From: Urbifossiella sp046350095
Lineage (GTDB): Bacteria; Planctomycetota; Planctomycetia; Gemmatales; Gemmataceae
Reading direction: 5' to 3'
DNA length: 64,000 nucleotides
NCBI GenBank assembly: GCA_046350095.1
Contig: JAXMBA010000002.1
Coordinates: 1,364,001 to 1,428,000 of the forward strand
Shown here: positions 24,479 through 33,888 of the stretch, piece by piece
Position numbering within the stretch: the first letter of the stretch is position 1
Layout: each line of letters begins with the position of its first letter
Notes under the pieces: model-generated
The model's input: the letters and a program-made list of their open reading frames with translations, nothing else
Databases searched by the model: none
Told to the model about the DNA's origin: nothing
Position numbers and translations under genes: made by a program

Positions 24479-27205
24479 ATGACGCCACCCCACCCCGACC
24501 GCCTCACCCGGCTCGTCGCGGCGGTCGTGGCTGCCGTCTCGCGCCGGCCGCGGCTCACGCTCGCCGTCTGCCTCTCGCTCGCCGCCGCCTCGGTGGCCCT
24601 GGCCGCCACCCGGCTCGACTACCGCACCCAGCGGAACGACCTGCTCAGCGCCGACAAGCCGGGCCAGCAGCGCTGGCAGCGCTACCTCGACGCCTTCGGC
24701 GAGGACGACGACATGGTCGTCGTCGCCGAGGGCCCCGACCGCGCCCGCATGGCCGCGGCGCTCGACGCCGTCGCCGAGCGGCTGAAGCAGCGACCCGAGC
24801 TGTTCGACCGCGTCTTCCACCGCACCGACCTGCGCGGCCTCCACGACCGCGCCCTGCTCTTCCTCTCCACCGACCAGATCGCCGCCGTCAAGGCCCGCGT
24901 CGAGCGGATGGAGCCGCTCCTCGGGTCGCTGTCGTCGCTGGCGTGGCAGCGGCTCAACCTGTCGTCGCTGCTGGCGTCCGCGACCGTCGCGCTCGAGTCC
25001 GAGTCCGAGCCCGGCCCGGCCGACGCCGACCTGCTGGCGCAGATGCCGGCCGTGGCCCGCGCCGCCGCGGCGACGCTGCGCGACCCGGCGGCGTACCGCA
25101 ACCCGTGGGCCGTGGCCGGCCCGCGTACCGCCGACCGCGACGACGAGCGCCGCCTCACCGAGCCGCAGTACAACCTGACGCCCGACGGCTCGCTGTGCGT
25201 GCTGCTGTGCCGGCCCCGCACCGCCGGCCAGTCGTTCACCCCGGCGAAGGAGGCGAACGAGGCGCTGCGGGCGATCCTCGCCGAGGTCGGCCCCACGTTC
25301 CCCGACGTGAAGCTCGGCCTGACCGGGCTGCCGGTGCTCGAAACCGACGAGATGGTCCGCTCCGACGAGGACTCGCGCCGCGCCTCGTGGCTGGCGCTGG
25401 TCGGCGTGGCGCTCCTGTACTTCGTGGTGTACCGCGGGCTGCGCTACCCGCTGCTGACGGTCGGATCGCTGCTGGTGGGCACGGCGTGGGCGCTGGGCTG
25501 GGCGACGCTCACGGTCGGCCACCTGAACATCCTGTCGGCGACGTTCGCGGTGATGCTCATCGGCATGGGCGACTACGGCGTGCTGTGGGTGGCCCGGTTC
25601 GACGAGGGCCGCCGCCTCGGGCTCGATGGCGAAGCCGCGCTGCGGTACACGGCCGGGCACGCCGGGCCGGGCATCGTGACGGCCGCGGCGACGACGGCGC
25701 TGGCGTTCTTCGCCACCACGCTCGCCGACTTCCAGGCGGTGGCCGAGCTCGGGTGGATCGCCGGCAGCGGCGTGCTGCTGTGCGCGATCAGTTGCCTGAC
25801 GGTCGTGCCGGCGGCGCTGGCGCTGCGCGCTACGCCGCGAGCGGCGGAGGCCACGCCGCCCCTGCAATTCCCGACCGCCGGCGCGTGGCTCCCCGGCCTC
25901 GCCGGCCGGCCGCGGCGCGTGCTCCTCGGCGGCGCCGGGCTGCTCGGCCTCGCCGCGGTCTGTGCCACCCGCCTCGGCTACGACCACAACCTCCTCAACA
26001 TGCAGGCGAAGGACCTGGACTCGGTGCAGTGGGAGCACCGCCTCATCGAGCGCTCGGCCGGCATGACGTGGGACGCGCTCGGCGTCGCCCGCACGCCGGC
26101 GGAGGCGGCGCGGCTGCGCGCGGCGTTCGAGGCCCTGCCGGAGGTCGGCAAGGTGGTCGAGGTGGCGTCGCTGGTGCCGGCCGACCAGGGGGCCAAGCTG
26201 CCGCTCGTCGCCGCGATTCAGGAGCGCCTCAAGACGCTGAAGCCGGTCGATCAGGTGCCGCCGCCGCGGGTGTCGTCGCCGGCCGCGGTCCGCGACTGGA
26301 CCGACCGGCTGCGGCTGGCCGCGGGGAAGCACCCGGACCTGGCCCGCGCCGTCGACGAGCTCCGCGCCGCGCTCGACGCGGCCCCCGCCGACGCCGCCGA
26401 CCGGCTCGCCGCGTTCGACCGCTGCCTCGTTGCCGACCTGGCGACCGACCTGAACCGGCTGAAGGCGGTGAGCCGGCCGGCGCCGATCGCGTGGGCCGAG
26501 GTGCCGGAGGCGCTGCGGGAGCGGTACGTGGGGGCGAACGGCGAGTTCCTGGTGCGGGCGTTCGCCCGCGAGAGCCTGTGGGACCACGACGCGCTGCGGC
26601 GGTTCACCGCGGCGGCGGCGGCCGTTCACCCCGAGGCGACCGGCAAGTCGTTCCGCACGCTGGACGGGCTCGACCAGATGAAGCGCGGGTTCGAGCGCGC
26701 CGGCCTGTACGCCCTGGCCGCGATCGTGGCCGTGCTGCTGCTCGACCTGCGGCGCGTCGCCGACGTGCTGCTGGCACTCGCGCCGCTGGGCGCGGGGGCG
26801 CTGCTGACGCTCGGCGCGATGGGGCTGTTCGGCGTGCCGCTGAACCCGGCGAACATGATCGCGCTGCCGCTGGTCGTGGGCGTGGGCGTGGACAACGGCG
26901 TCCACGTGCTGCACGACTACCGCGACCGCCGCGGCCGGGTGCCGTACCTGCTCGGCGCCGCCACCGGCCGCGGCGTGCTGGTCGCGGCGCTGACCACGGT
27001 GTTGGGCTTCGGCACGCTCACGACGGCGCGGCACGTCGGCATGGCGAGCCTGGGCCTGGCGCTGACGGTGGGCGTGACGTGCTGCACCGCGGCGGCGCTG
27101 CTGGGGCTGCCGGCGCTGCTGCGGGTGCTCGACGAGCGGCGGCTGCGGCGCACCCGGCCGCCGCTCGCCGCGAAGCCGCGCGTGGCCGCGGCGCGGGCGG
27201 CGTGA
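24479..27205 (+). CDS. MMPL/RND-superfamily transporter (HpnN-like)
   Basis: The 908-residue inner-membrane protein has the duplicated RND plan. Each half contains an extracytoplasmic domain followed by a membrane block. The first block (about residues 300-450) holds NILSATFAVMLIGMGDYGVL, and the second (about 740-890) holds NPANMIALPLVVGVGVDNGV. The G-x-D-[YN]-G-V signature is typical of MMPL proteins. The size and N-terminal plan (a membrane helix, then RLDYRTQRNDLLSADKPG) resemble the hopanoid-associated exporter HpnN, but no hopanoid genes are nearby, so the substrate is unassigned. ATG 24479 is the first codon followed by a plausible cytosolic stretch. A possible attenuator precedes it. 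Confidence 0.85.
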   Translation: MTPPHPDRLTRLVAAVVAAVSRRPRLTLAVCLSLAAASVALAATRLDYRTQRNDLLSADKPGQQRWQRYLDAFGEDDDMVVVAEGPDRARMAAALDAVAERLKQRPELFDRVFHRTDLRGLHDRALLFLSTDQIAAVKARVERMEPLLGSLSSLAWQRLNLSSLLASATVALESESEPGPADADLLAQMPAVARAAAATLRDPAAYRNPWAVAGPRTADRDDERRLTEPQYNLTPDGSLCVLLCRPRTAGQSFTPAKEANEALRAILAEVGPTFPDVKLGLTGLPVLETDEMVRSDEDSRRASWLALVGVALLYFVVYRGLRYPLLTVGSLLVGTAWALGWATLTVGHLNILSATFAVMLIGMGDYGVLWVARFDEGRRLGLDGEAALRYTAGHAGPGIVTAAATTALAFFATTLADFQAVAELGWIAGSGVLLCAISCLTVVPAALALRATPRAAEATPPLQFPTAGAWLPGLAGRPRRVLLGGAGLLGLAAVCATRLGYDHNLLNMQAKDLDSVQWEHRLIERSAGMTWDALGVARTPAEAARLRAAFEALPEVGKVVEVASLVPADQGAKLPLVAAIQERLKTLKPVDQVPPPRVSSPAAVRDWTDRLRLAAGKHPDLARAVDELRAALDAAPADAADRLAAFDRCLVADLATDLNRLKAVSRPAPIAWAEVPEALRERYVGANGEFLVRAFARESLWDHDALRRFTAAAAAVHPEATGKSFRTLDGLDQMKRGFERAGLYALAAIVAVLLLDLRRVADVLLALAPLGAGALLTLGAMGLFGVPLNPANMIALPLVVGVGVDNGVHVLHDYRDRRGRVPYLLGAATGRGVLVAALTTVLGFGTLTTARHVGMASLGLALTVGVTCCTAAALLGLPALLRVLDERRLRRTRPPLAAKPRVAAARAA

Positions 27206-27357
27206 GCCGCGCGAACCTCCGCGCCGCGCGGCCGCTCCATTCCTCGCAACTGTAACCGGTCGCCCACCACCCCCCGCGAGCCACCCGCCGCCGCCCGCTG
27301 CCCCCACGGCAGCGCCGGTCGCGGCACGCCCGCCGGGCCAACCCAGGACGGACCACC

Positions 27358-27954
27358 ATGACGCGCCGCCTCGTCCTCGCGACCGCCGCCCTCGGGGCCG
27401 CGGCCGCCGCCGCCGGGTACCACAACGACCCGGCCGACCTCGACCGCCTCCTCGCCGCCGCCCGGCCGACCGCCGAGCGCGCCTGGGACGGCGTCTGCGC
27501 CAACCCCGGCCCGATCCTCGTGGCCTTCCTCACGTTCCTGCTGACGGTCCTGTACCACGCCGCGCGCGGGAAGTCGTTCCGCGAGTCGGTCGAGGTCGCC
27601 GCCACGCGGGTGACCGTGGTGCCGGTGCCGCAGCCGCAGCCGGTGCCGCCGGCCGACGAGAGCCCGGTGCTGGCCCGGGCCAAGGCCCGCGCCGCCCGCA
27701 CGCAGCTGGTCGCCGACCAGATCGGCCTGGAGACGCGGACCCGGCAGCTGCCGGAGGCGATCCGCAAGGCCGAGCAGGACGCCTGCTACACCGAGCAGGG
27801 CGTGACCGACGCGGCCCGCACGCTGGCGACGCGGAAGCAGGCGCACAAGGACGCGGCGGCGAAGCTGGCGGACCTCCGCAAGGAGAAGGCCGCCGCGGAC
27901 GCCGAGCTGACCGCCATCCGCGCCGAGCTGCGGAAGCTCGCCGACGTGGTGTAA
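27358..27954 (+). CDS. Membrane-anchored coiled-coil protein, unknown function
   Basis: The 198-residue protein has an N-terminal hydrophobic stretch (residues 5-20), a second membrane helix near residues 50-65 (PILVAFLTFLLTVLYHAA) and a long charged helical region from about 100 to the end. The latter is rich in Ala, Lys, Glu and Arg with heptad-like spacing (for example LRKEKAAADAELTAIRAELR), suggesting a coiled coil. No catalytic motif is seen. It lies 152 bases downstream of the transporter and may be co-transcribed. The convergent gene follows after a terminator-like hairpin. Confidence 0.65.
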   Translation: MTRRLVLATAALGAAAAAAGYHNDPADLDRLLAAARPTAERAWDGVCANPGPILVAFLTFLLTVLYHAARGKSFRESVEVAATRVTVVPVPQPQPVPPADESPVLARAKARAARTQLVADQIGLETRTRQLPEAIRKAEQDACYTEQGVTDAARTLATRKQAHKDAAAKLADLRKEKAAADAELTAIRAELRKLADVV

Positions 27955-27967
27955 CTCGTCTCGTCGT

Positions 27968-27997
27968 CCGAGCCGGCCCCTCACGGGGCCGGCTCGG
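27968..27997. terminator. Bidirectional hairpin between convergent genes
   Basis: CCGAGCCGGCCCC (27968-27980) pairs with GGGGCCGGCTCGG (27985-27997), a 13-bp GC stem with a four-base loop. It lies midway between two convergent stop codons. No T-run is present, so termination efficiency is uncertain. Confidence 0.6.
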
Positions 27998-28012
27998 ATT
28001 GCACACTCCCAC

Positions 28013-29041
28013 TCACGGCAACGGAATGTCCCGCAGCTCGAACGGCACCCGGAACTCGACCGGCGTCGCCGCCACGTCCGCCGCCAGCGCCCACCCCGGG
28101 CCGACGCCCGTCGTGCCGTCGGCCTTGAAGTAGTACGTCGCGCTCACCCGCCGGCCGACCACGCTCTCGGCCCGGCTCTCCGGGGCGACCGACTTGCCGC
28201 CCGGCCCCTCCAGCCGCACCTCGTTCGCCGACACCAGCGCCGCCGCCTCGAAGCTCTCGAACTCCGGCAGCGCCGGCGGGTACGCCCACTCCACCTCCGC
28301 CACCCACGTGTTGTTGTCCTTCACCCAGTTCGTCAGCGCCACGGTCACGCCGTCCTTCGTCGCCGGCGCCGCCTTCTTCGCCACGTCGAAGCGGAACGGG
28401 AGGAGCTTCTCGCTGGCGGTCACGGTGAAGTAGCCCTTGAGCACGCCGACCCGCTTCGCGTCGCGGGTGAGGCCGCCGAGCTTGACCGTCGCCTCGTGCC
28501 GCGCCCCCGACGGCTGCGTCTTCGCGCCGGCGCGTTGGGCTTGCAGCGCCACGCCGTGGTCGTCGGCGGCCTGGGTGACGTGCGGGTACGAGTCGACGCG
28601 GAAGACGGGGTAGCGGCGCTCCCAGTGGAGGTCGAGGTGTACGTCGTGGACCGTCAGCCCTTCGGCCAGAAGCGCCCGACCGATCACCTGCTTCGCCACG
28701 ACGCGGAACGGGCCGGCGGTCGACGCGACCTCGCGGCTGTTCCCCTTCGGCAGCAACTCGACGGCGCGGCCGGCGTCGCGGAGCGACACCCGCAGGTCGG
28801 CGGCCGCGGCGAGGCGGTCGAGCGCGTCCCAGAACGGCGCCGCCTTCATGCCGGGGCACCGCTTTTCGGCAACGTCCGGGGCCACGGCGATCGGCACGCC
28901 CGTCTGGCGGGTCAATTCCGCGACGGCGGCGCCGATCGTGGCCCCGTCCGAGCTCACGCGCCACGCCGGAAGCGGCACCGGGGTCGGGCCTTGCGCCGCG
29001 GCGGTCGTCGCCAGGATGGCCAGGAAGAAGCCGGTGCGCAT
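28013..29041 (-). CDS. Secreted protein with N-terminal STN-like domain, unknown function
   Basis: The 342-residue protein has a short signal peptide (RTGFFLAILATTAAA). An STN-like segment (about residues 30-95) follows, with IGAAVAELTRQTGVPIAVAP and FWDALDRLAAAADLRVSL, the pattern of the short secretin/TonB N-terminal domain also found at the end of the sigma-factor fusion at 21262-23022. The C-terminal two-thirds form beta-rich sequence with no recognised family. ATG 29041 begins the signal peptide; the frame continues far upstream as a shadow of aceE. It is divergent from aceE across about 190 bases. Confidence 0.6.
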   Translation of the reverse strand: MRTGFFLAILATTAAAQGPTPVPLPAWRVSSDGATIGAAVAELTRQTGVPIAVAPDVAEKRCPGMKAAPFWDALDRLAAAADLRVSLRDAGRAVELLPKGNSREVASTAGPFRVVAKQVIGRALLAEGLTVHDVHLDLHWERRYPVFRVDSYPHVTQAADDHGVALQAQRAGAKTQPSGARHEATVKLGGLTRDAKRVGVLKGYFTVTASEKLLPFRFDVAKKAAPATKDGVTVALTNWVKDNNTWVAEVEWAYPPALPEFESFEAAALVSANEVRLEGPGGKSVAPESRAESVVGRRVSATYYFKADGTTGVGPGWALAADVAATPVEFRVPFELRDIPLP

Positions 29042-29227
29042 GGGAGCCTCCGCCGGGGGTCGGGGCGGGGGCGGGCGGCATGGACGCGGCCGGCCCCCGC
29101 GCCTATCGTAAAGGGATAACGCAAGTTGAACACCCGTACTCCGCACTCGCCGCCGCCCGCCCCTCCGGACCCCGCCCACCCCTCTCCCGGGGCGGCCCGG
29201 CGACCCCCGATCCCCGAGGCTCCCGCG

Positions 29228-31990
29228 ATGCTCGTGACCCCCGACGCGTTGGCCCGCCGCGACGGCCGCCTGCCGGAGGACATCGACCCGCAAGAAACCG
29301 CCGAGTGGCTCGACTCGATGGAGGCGGTCATCCGCCACGGCGGGGCCGACCGCGCGCAGTTCCTCCTCGGCTCGCTCATCGCCCAGGTGGCGAAGTCGGC
29401 CCCCGGCCGGATGAGCGTCGGCGTCACCACGCCGTACGTGAACACCATCCCGGTCGAGGAGCAGCCCGACTTCCCCGGCGACCGGGCGCTCGAGCGGCGC
29501 ATCAAGAGCATCGTCCGCTGGAACGCGATGGCGATGGTGGTGAAGGCGAACAAGACGACGAACGTGGGCGGGCACATCGCCACGTTCGCCAGCGCCGCCA
29601 CGCTCTACGAGATCGGCCAGAACCACTTCTTCCGCGGCCGCACCGAGGCGCACCCGGGCGACGTGGTCTTCTACCAGGGCCACGCCAGCCCCGGCATGTA
29701 CTCGCGGGCGTTCCTCGAAGGGCGACTCACCGAGGAGAAGCTCGACCACTTCCGCCAGGAGTTGCAGCCGGGCGGCGGGCTCAGCAGCTACCCGCACCCG
29801 TGGCTGATGCCCGACTTCTGGCAGTACCCGACGGTGTCGATGGGCCTCGGGCCCATCATGAGCATCTACCACGCCCGCTTCAACCGCTACCTCCGCGACC
29901 GCGGCCTCGCCCGCACCGACGACGTGCGGGTGTGGGCGTACCTCGGTGACGGCGAGTGCGACGAGCCCGAGTCGCTCGGCGCCATCGGCCAGGCCGGGCG
30001 CGAGAAGCTGGACAACCTGACGTGGGTCATCAACTGCAACCTCCAGCGGCTGGACGGCCCCGTCCGCGGCAACGGCAAGATCATCCAGGAGCTCGAAGGG
30101 ATCTTCCGCGGCGCCGGGTGGAACGTCATCAAGGTGATCTGGGGGAGCGACTGGGACCCGCTCCTGAAGGCCGACCACACCGGGGCGCTGCAGCGCCGCA
30201 TGATGGAGGTCGTGGACGGCGAGTACCAGGAGTACATCGTCAAGGGCGGCGCGTTCATCCGCGAGCACTTCTTCAACACGCCCGAGCTGAAGGCGCTGGT
30301 CGAGCACCTGACGGACGAGCAGCTCGCCACCCTGAAGCGCGGCGGCCACGACCCGCGGAAGGTGTACGCGGCGTACAAGGCGGCCACCGAGCACGCCGGC
30401 CAGCCGACGGTCATCCTCGTGAAGACGGTGAAGGGGTACGGCATCCCGGGCGCGGAGGGGATGAACACCGCCCACCAGGCGAAGAAGCTGACGGTGAAGC
30501 TGGAGGCCGGCGAGAACGACCTGACCATGACCCAGGCCGACAAGGACAAGAAGGTCCTGGCGACGGCGCTCAAGCTGTTCCGCGACCGCTTCGCCCTGCC
30601 GCTGACCGACAAGCAGTGCGAGAGCGGGGCGTTCTACCACCCGGGCAACGACTCGCCCGAGATCCGCTACATGCAGGACCGCCGGCGGGTGCTCGGCGGG
30701 TTCAACCCGAGCCGCAACAACGTCTTCAAGCCGTGCCAGCCGCCGGAGCCGAAGGCGTTCGAGCGGCACCTCGGCGGCACCCAGGCCGGCAAGGGGCAGA
30801 GCACCACGCTGGCGTGGGTCACCCTCATGCAGCAGGTCATGAAGGACCCGAACGTCGGCAAGCTGATCGTGCCGATCGTCCCCGACGAGGGGCAGACGTT
30901 CGGCATGCCGCCGATGTACAAGTCGTTCGGCATCTACAGCACCGTCGGCCAGGCGTACAACCCCGTCGACAAGGGCTCGCTGACGGAGTACCGCGAGAGC
31001 ACGACCGGGCAGATCCTGCAGGAGGGGATCAACGAGGCGGGCGCGATGGCCAGCTTCGTCGCCGCCGGCACCGCGTACAGCACGCACGGCGTGAACACGA
31101 TCCCGTTCTACATCTACTACTCGATGTTCGGCTTCCAGCGCGTCGGCGACCTGATCTGGGCCGCGGCCGACAGCCGCTGCCGCGGCTTCCTCATGGGCGC
31201 GACCGCCGGCCGCACCACGCTCAACGGCGAAGGGTTGCAGCACGAGGACGGCCACAGCCACCTCATGGCGATGACGGTGCCGACGTGCCGGGCCTACGAC
31301 CCGGCGTTCGGGTACGAACTGGCGGTGATCGTGGAGGACGGCATCAACGCCATGTACGTCCGCGGTGAGGAGTGCTTCTACTACCTCACCGTTTACAACG
31401 AGAGCTACGACATGCCGGCCATGCCCGAGGGCGTGCGCGACGGCATCATCAAGGGGCTGTACCCGTTCAAGACGGTGCGGCCCGAGGGGGCGAAGCACGA
31501 GGTGCAGCTGCTCGGCAGCGGCGTCATCCTGAACGAGGCGCTGCGGGCGCAGGCGATTCTGGCCGAGAAGTACGGGATTGCCAGCACCGTCTACAGCGCC
31601 ACGAGCTACACGCAGCTGAAGCGCGACGCCGTCGCCTGCGAGCGATTCAACCGCCTCCACCCGGACCAGCCGGCGAAGGAGCCCTACGTCCGGCAGGTGC
31701 TGGCGAAGACGGCCGGCCCCATCATCGCCACGAGCGACTACATGCGGGCGCTGCCGGAGCTGGTGGGGCCGTACCTCGACGGGCGGCTCCTGGCGCTGGG
31801 CGCCGACGGGTTCGGCCGGAGCGAGACGCGCAAGGCGCTGCGGCGGTTCTTCGAGATCGACGCGGAGAACGTGGTGGTGGCGGCGCTGACGGCTTTGGCC
31901 AACCGCGGCGAGTGGGGCCGCGACGCGGTGAAGCAGGCGATCACCGACCTGGGCATGAACCCCGACCGCCCGGACCCGTGGACGGTGTGA
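29228..31990 (+). CDS. aceE: Pyruvate dehydrogenase E1 component, homodimeric type
   Basis: The 920-residue thiamine-diphosphate enzyme decarboxylates pyruvate and acetylates the lipoyl groups of E2. The ThDP motif is intact: GDGECDEPESLGAIGQAGRE through VINCNLQRLDGPV (about residues 240-275). Other conserved parts are NTTNVGGHIATFASAATLYE-like sequence near residue 100, GQSTTLAWV and EGLQHEDGHSHL (about 665). The length is near that of E. coli AceE (887). ATG 29228 aligns with the family start; a longer frame upstream is Pro-rich and unsupported. aceF follows after a 200-bp nested palindrome, so the pair is probably an operon interrupted by that element. No E3 gene is in the window. Confidence 0.96.
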   Translation: MLVTPDALARRDGRLPEDIDPQETAEWLDSMEAVIRHGGADRAQFLLGSLIAQVAKSAPGRMSVGVTTPYVNTIPVEEQPDFPGDRALERRIKSIVRWNAMAMVVKANKTTNVGGHIATFASAATLYEIGQNHFFRGRTEAHPGDVVFYQGHASPGMYSRAFLEGRLTEEKLDHFRQELQPGGGLSSYPHPWLMPDFWQYPTVSMGLGPIMSIYHARFNRYLRDRGLARTDDVRVWAYLGDGECDEPESLGAIGQAGREKLDNLTWVINCNLQRLDGPVRGNGKIIQELEGIFRGAGWNVIKVIWGSDWDPLLKADHTGALQRRMMEVVDGEYQEYIVKGGAFIREHFFNTPELKALVEHLTDEQLATLKRGGHDPRKVYAAYKAATEHAGQPTVILVKTVKGYGIPGAEGMNTAHQAKKLTVKLEAGENDLTMTQADKDKKVLATALKLFRDRFALPLTDKQCESGAFYHPGNDSPEIRYMQDRRRVLGGFNPSRNNVFKPCQPPEPKAFERHLGGTQAGKGQSTTLAWVTLMQQVMKDPNVGKLIVPIVPDEGQTFGMPPMYKSFGIYSTVGQAYNPVDKGSLTEYRESTTGQILQEGINEAGAMASFVAAGTAYSTHGVNTIPFYIYYSMFGFQRVGDLIWAAADSRCRGFLMGATAGRTTLNGEGLQHEDGHSHLMAMTVPTCRAYDPAFGYELAVIVEDGINAMYVRGEECFYYLTVYNESYDMPAMPEGVRDGIIKGLYPFKTVRPEGAKHEVQLLGSGVILNEALRAQAILAEKYGIASTVYSATSYTQLKRDAVACERFNRLHPDQPAKEPYVRQVLAKTAGPIIATSDYMRALPELVGPYLDGRLLALGADGFGRSETRKALRRFFEIDAENVVVAALTALANRGEWGRDAVKQAITDLGMNPDRPDPWTV

Positions 31991-31997
31991 GCCGAGT

Positions 31998-32197
31998 GGT
32001 TTCAGGCCGAAGGCCTGACAGCCCTCAGCCCAGGGCAAGCCGCGCAGCGGCGCCGCCCTGGGTACGCGACACCAACCACCCCGCAGGCTGAAGGCCTGCG
32101 AACCGGCTCGCAGGCCTTCAGCCTGCACAGACATCCGCACCCCGTACCCAGGGCGTTGCCCTGGGCGGAGGGCTCCCAGGCCTTCGGCCTGAAAACC
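31998..32197. repeat. 200-bp nested palindrome, copy 2, inside the aceEF operon
   Basis: It has the same three-level structure as the copy at 20430-20644: outer arms with TTTCAGGCCGAAGGCCTG, middle arms GCCGCCCTGGGTAC and GTACCCAGGGC, and inner arms GCAGGCTGAAGGCCTGCG and CGCAGGCCTTCAGCCTGC. Loops and junctions differ more than stems. It starts 8 bases after the aceE stop and ends 47 bases before aceF. Confidence 0.95.
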
Positions 32198-32244
32198 AGG
32201 ACCCGCCCCCGGGCGACGACCTTACGACAGGAGCGGAGCGACGC

Positions 32245-33873
32245 ATGGACTTCCGCCTGCCCAGCCTCGGCGAGGGCATCGACTCGGCGACCGTGACGGC
32301 CGTGCTGGTCAAGCCCGGCGATTCGGTCGCGGCCGGCCAGGGCGTCGTCTCCGTCGAGACGGACAAGGCCGCGATGGACGTGGAGGCCGACGCCGCCGGC
32401 ACCGTCGAGGCCGTGCTCGTGAAGCAGGGCGACAAGCTCGCCGTCGGCGCGCCGGTGTTCCGGTTCGCCGGCGCGGGCGCCGCCAGGAAGGAGGCGCCGG
32501 CGGCGTCACCCCCGCCGCCGCCGGCGGCGAAGCCGCCCGCCGCACCGCCGCCGGCGGCGGCAGGTGGTTCGTCCGAGTTCCGCCTGCCGAACCTCGGCGA
32601 GGGGATCGATGCCGCCACCGTCACCGCGGTGCTGGTGAAGCCGGGTGACGCGGTGAAGCCGGGCATGCCGGTCGCGTCCGTCGAGACGGACAAGGCGTCG
32701 ATGGAGGTGGAAGCCGACACCGCCGGGGTCGTCGAGGCGGTCCTGGTGAAGCAGGGCGCCAAGGTGCCCGTCGGGGCGCCGATGCTGAAGCTCAGCGGCG
32801 GCGCGGCCCCGCCGGCCGCCCCCGCGCCGAAGGCCGCCCCGGCTGCCGCCGAGCCCGCGCCCGCGGGCCCGGCCAAGGTCGCCGCCCCGGCGGCCGCCCC
32901 GCACGTCAACGGCACCGCCGCCAGGAGCGCCGAGGTCGTCCCCGCCGGCCCCGCGACGCGGCGGCTGGCCCGCGAGCTCGGCGTCGCCCTCGGCGAGCTG
33001 AAGGGCACCGGCCGCGGCGGCCGCGTCACCCTCGACGACATCAAGGGCTTCGTCCGCGACGAGCGCCAGAAGGTGAAGGCCGCCCCCGGCGGGGGGGGCG
33101 CCGGGAACCTCTCCGGCAAGACGGTCGCCGACAGCTTCACCACCCCGCCGCTGCCGGACTTCTCGAAGTACGGCGAGGTCGAGCGGAAGCCCGTCGCCAA
33201 GATCCGCGAGACGATCGCCAAGAACCTGACCGTGGCGTGGCGGACCATGCCGATGGTCACGCAGTTCGACCTCGCCGACATCACCGACCTGGAGGCCGGC
33301 CGCAAGCGCGTCGTGGACAGCCTGCCGAAGGGGTCGCCCAAGATCACCATGACGGTGCTGGCGATCAAGGCCTGCGTGGCGGCCCTCCGCGACTTCCCGA
33401 CGTTCAACAGCAGCTACGACATGAACGCCGGCGAGCTGGTGCTGAAGAAGTACTTCCACGTCGGCATCGCCGTGGACACCGAGCGCGGGCTCGTGGTGCC
33501 GGTGGTGAAGGACGCCGACAAGAAGAGCGTCCGCGACATCGCCGCCGAGGTGGTGGCGCTGGCCGACAAGGCGCGGGCCGGCAAGCTCGGCCTCGACGAC
33601 ATGCGCGGCGGCACGTTCACCATCACGAACCTGGGCGGCGTCGGCGGCACGGCGTTCACGCCGATCGTGAACTACCCCGAGGTGGCGATCCTGGGCCTGT
33701 CGCGGTCGGCGTTGCAGCCGGTGGTGAAGGACGGCCAGATCGTGCCGCGGCTGATGATGCCGCTGAGCCTGACCTACGACCACCGCGTGGTGGACGGCGC
33801 CGACGGCGCCCGCTTCACGACGCGGCTGGTGCAGCTGTTCAGCGACCCGCTCCGGCTGCTGATGGACTCGTAG
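32245..33873 (+). CDS. aceF: Dihydrolipoamide acetyltransferase (E2 of pyruvate dehydrogenase)
   Basis: The 542-residue protein has two N-terminal lipoyl domains (about 1-78 and 111-188) with lipoylation motifs VETDKAAMDVEAD (Lys about 42) and VETDKASMEVEAD (Lys about 150). Ala/Pro linkers follow, then a peripheral-subunit-binding domain (about 232-272: ATRRLARELGVALGELKGTG) and the acyltransferase core. The catalytic motif is TYDHRVVDGADGARF near residue 513. It transfers acetyl groups from E1 to CoA. It is preceded by AGGAGCGGAG. The start lies 254 bases after the aceE stop, the gap being mostly the nested palindrome. Confidence 0.96.
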   Translation: MDFRLPSLGEGIDSATVTAVLVKPGDSVAAGQGVVSVETDKAAMDVEADAAGTVEAVLVKQGDKLAVGAPVFRFAGAGAARKEAPAASPPPPPAAKPPAAPPPAAAGGSSEFRLPNLGEGIDAATVTAVLVKPGDAVKPGMPVASVETDKASMEVEADTAGVVEAVLVKQGAKVPVGAPMLKLSGGAAPPAAPAPKAAPAAAEPAPAGPAKVAAPAAAPHVNGTAARSAEVVPAGPATRRLARELGVALGELKGTGRGGRVTLDDIKGFVRDERQKVKAAPGGGGAGNLSGKTVADSFTTPPLPDFSKYGEVERKPVAKIRETIAKNLTVAWRTMPMVTQFDLADITDLEAGRKRVVDSLPKGSPKITMTVLAIKACVAALRDFPTFNSSYDMNAGELVLKKYFHVGIAVDTERGLVVPVVKDADKKSVRDIAAEVVALADKARAGKLGLDDMRGGTFTITNLGGVGGTAFTPIVNYPEVAILGLSRSALQPVVKDGQIVPRLMMPLSLTYDHRVVDGADGARFTTRLVQLFSDPLRLLMDS

Positions 33874-33888
33874 CCGCGGCCGCACCGC

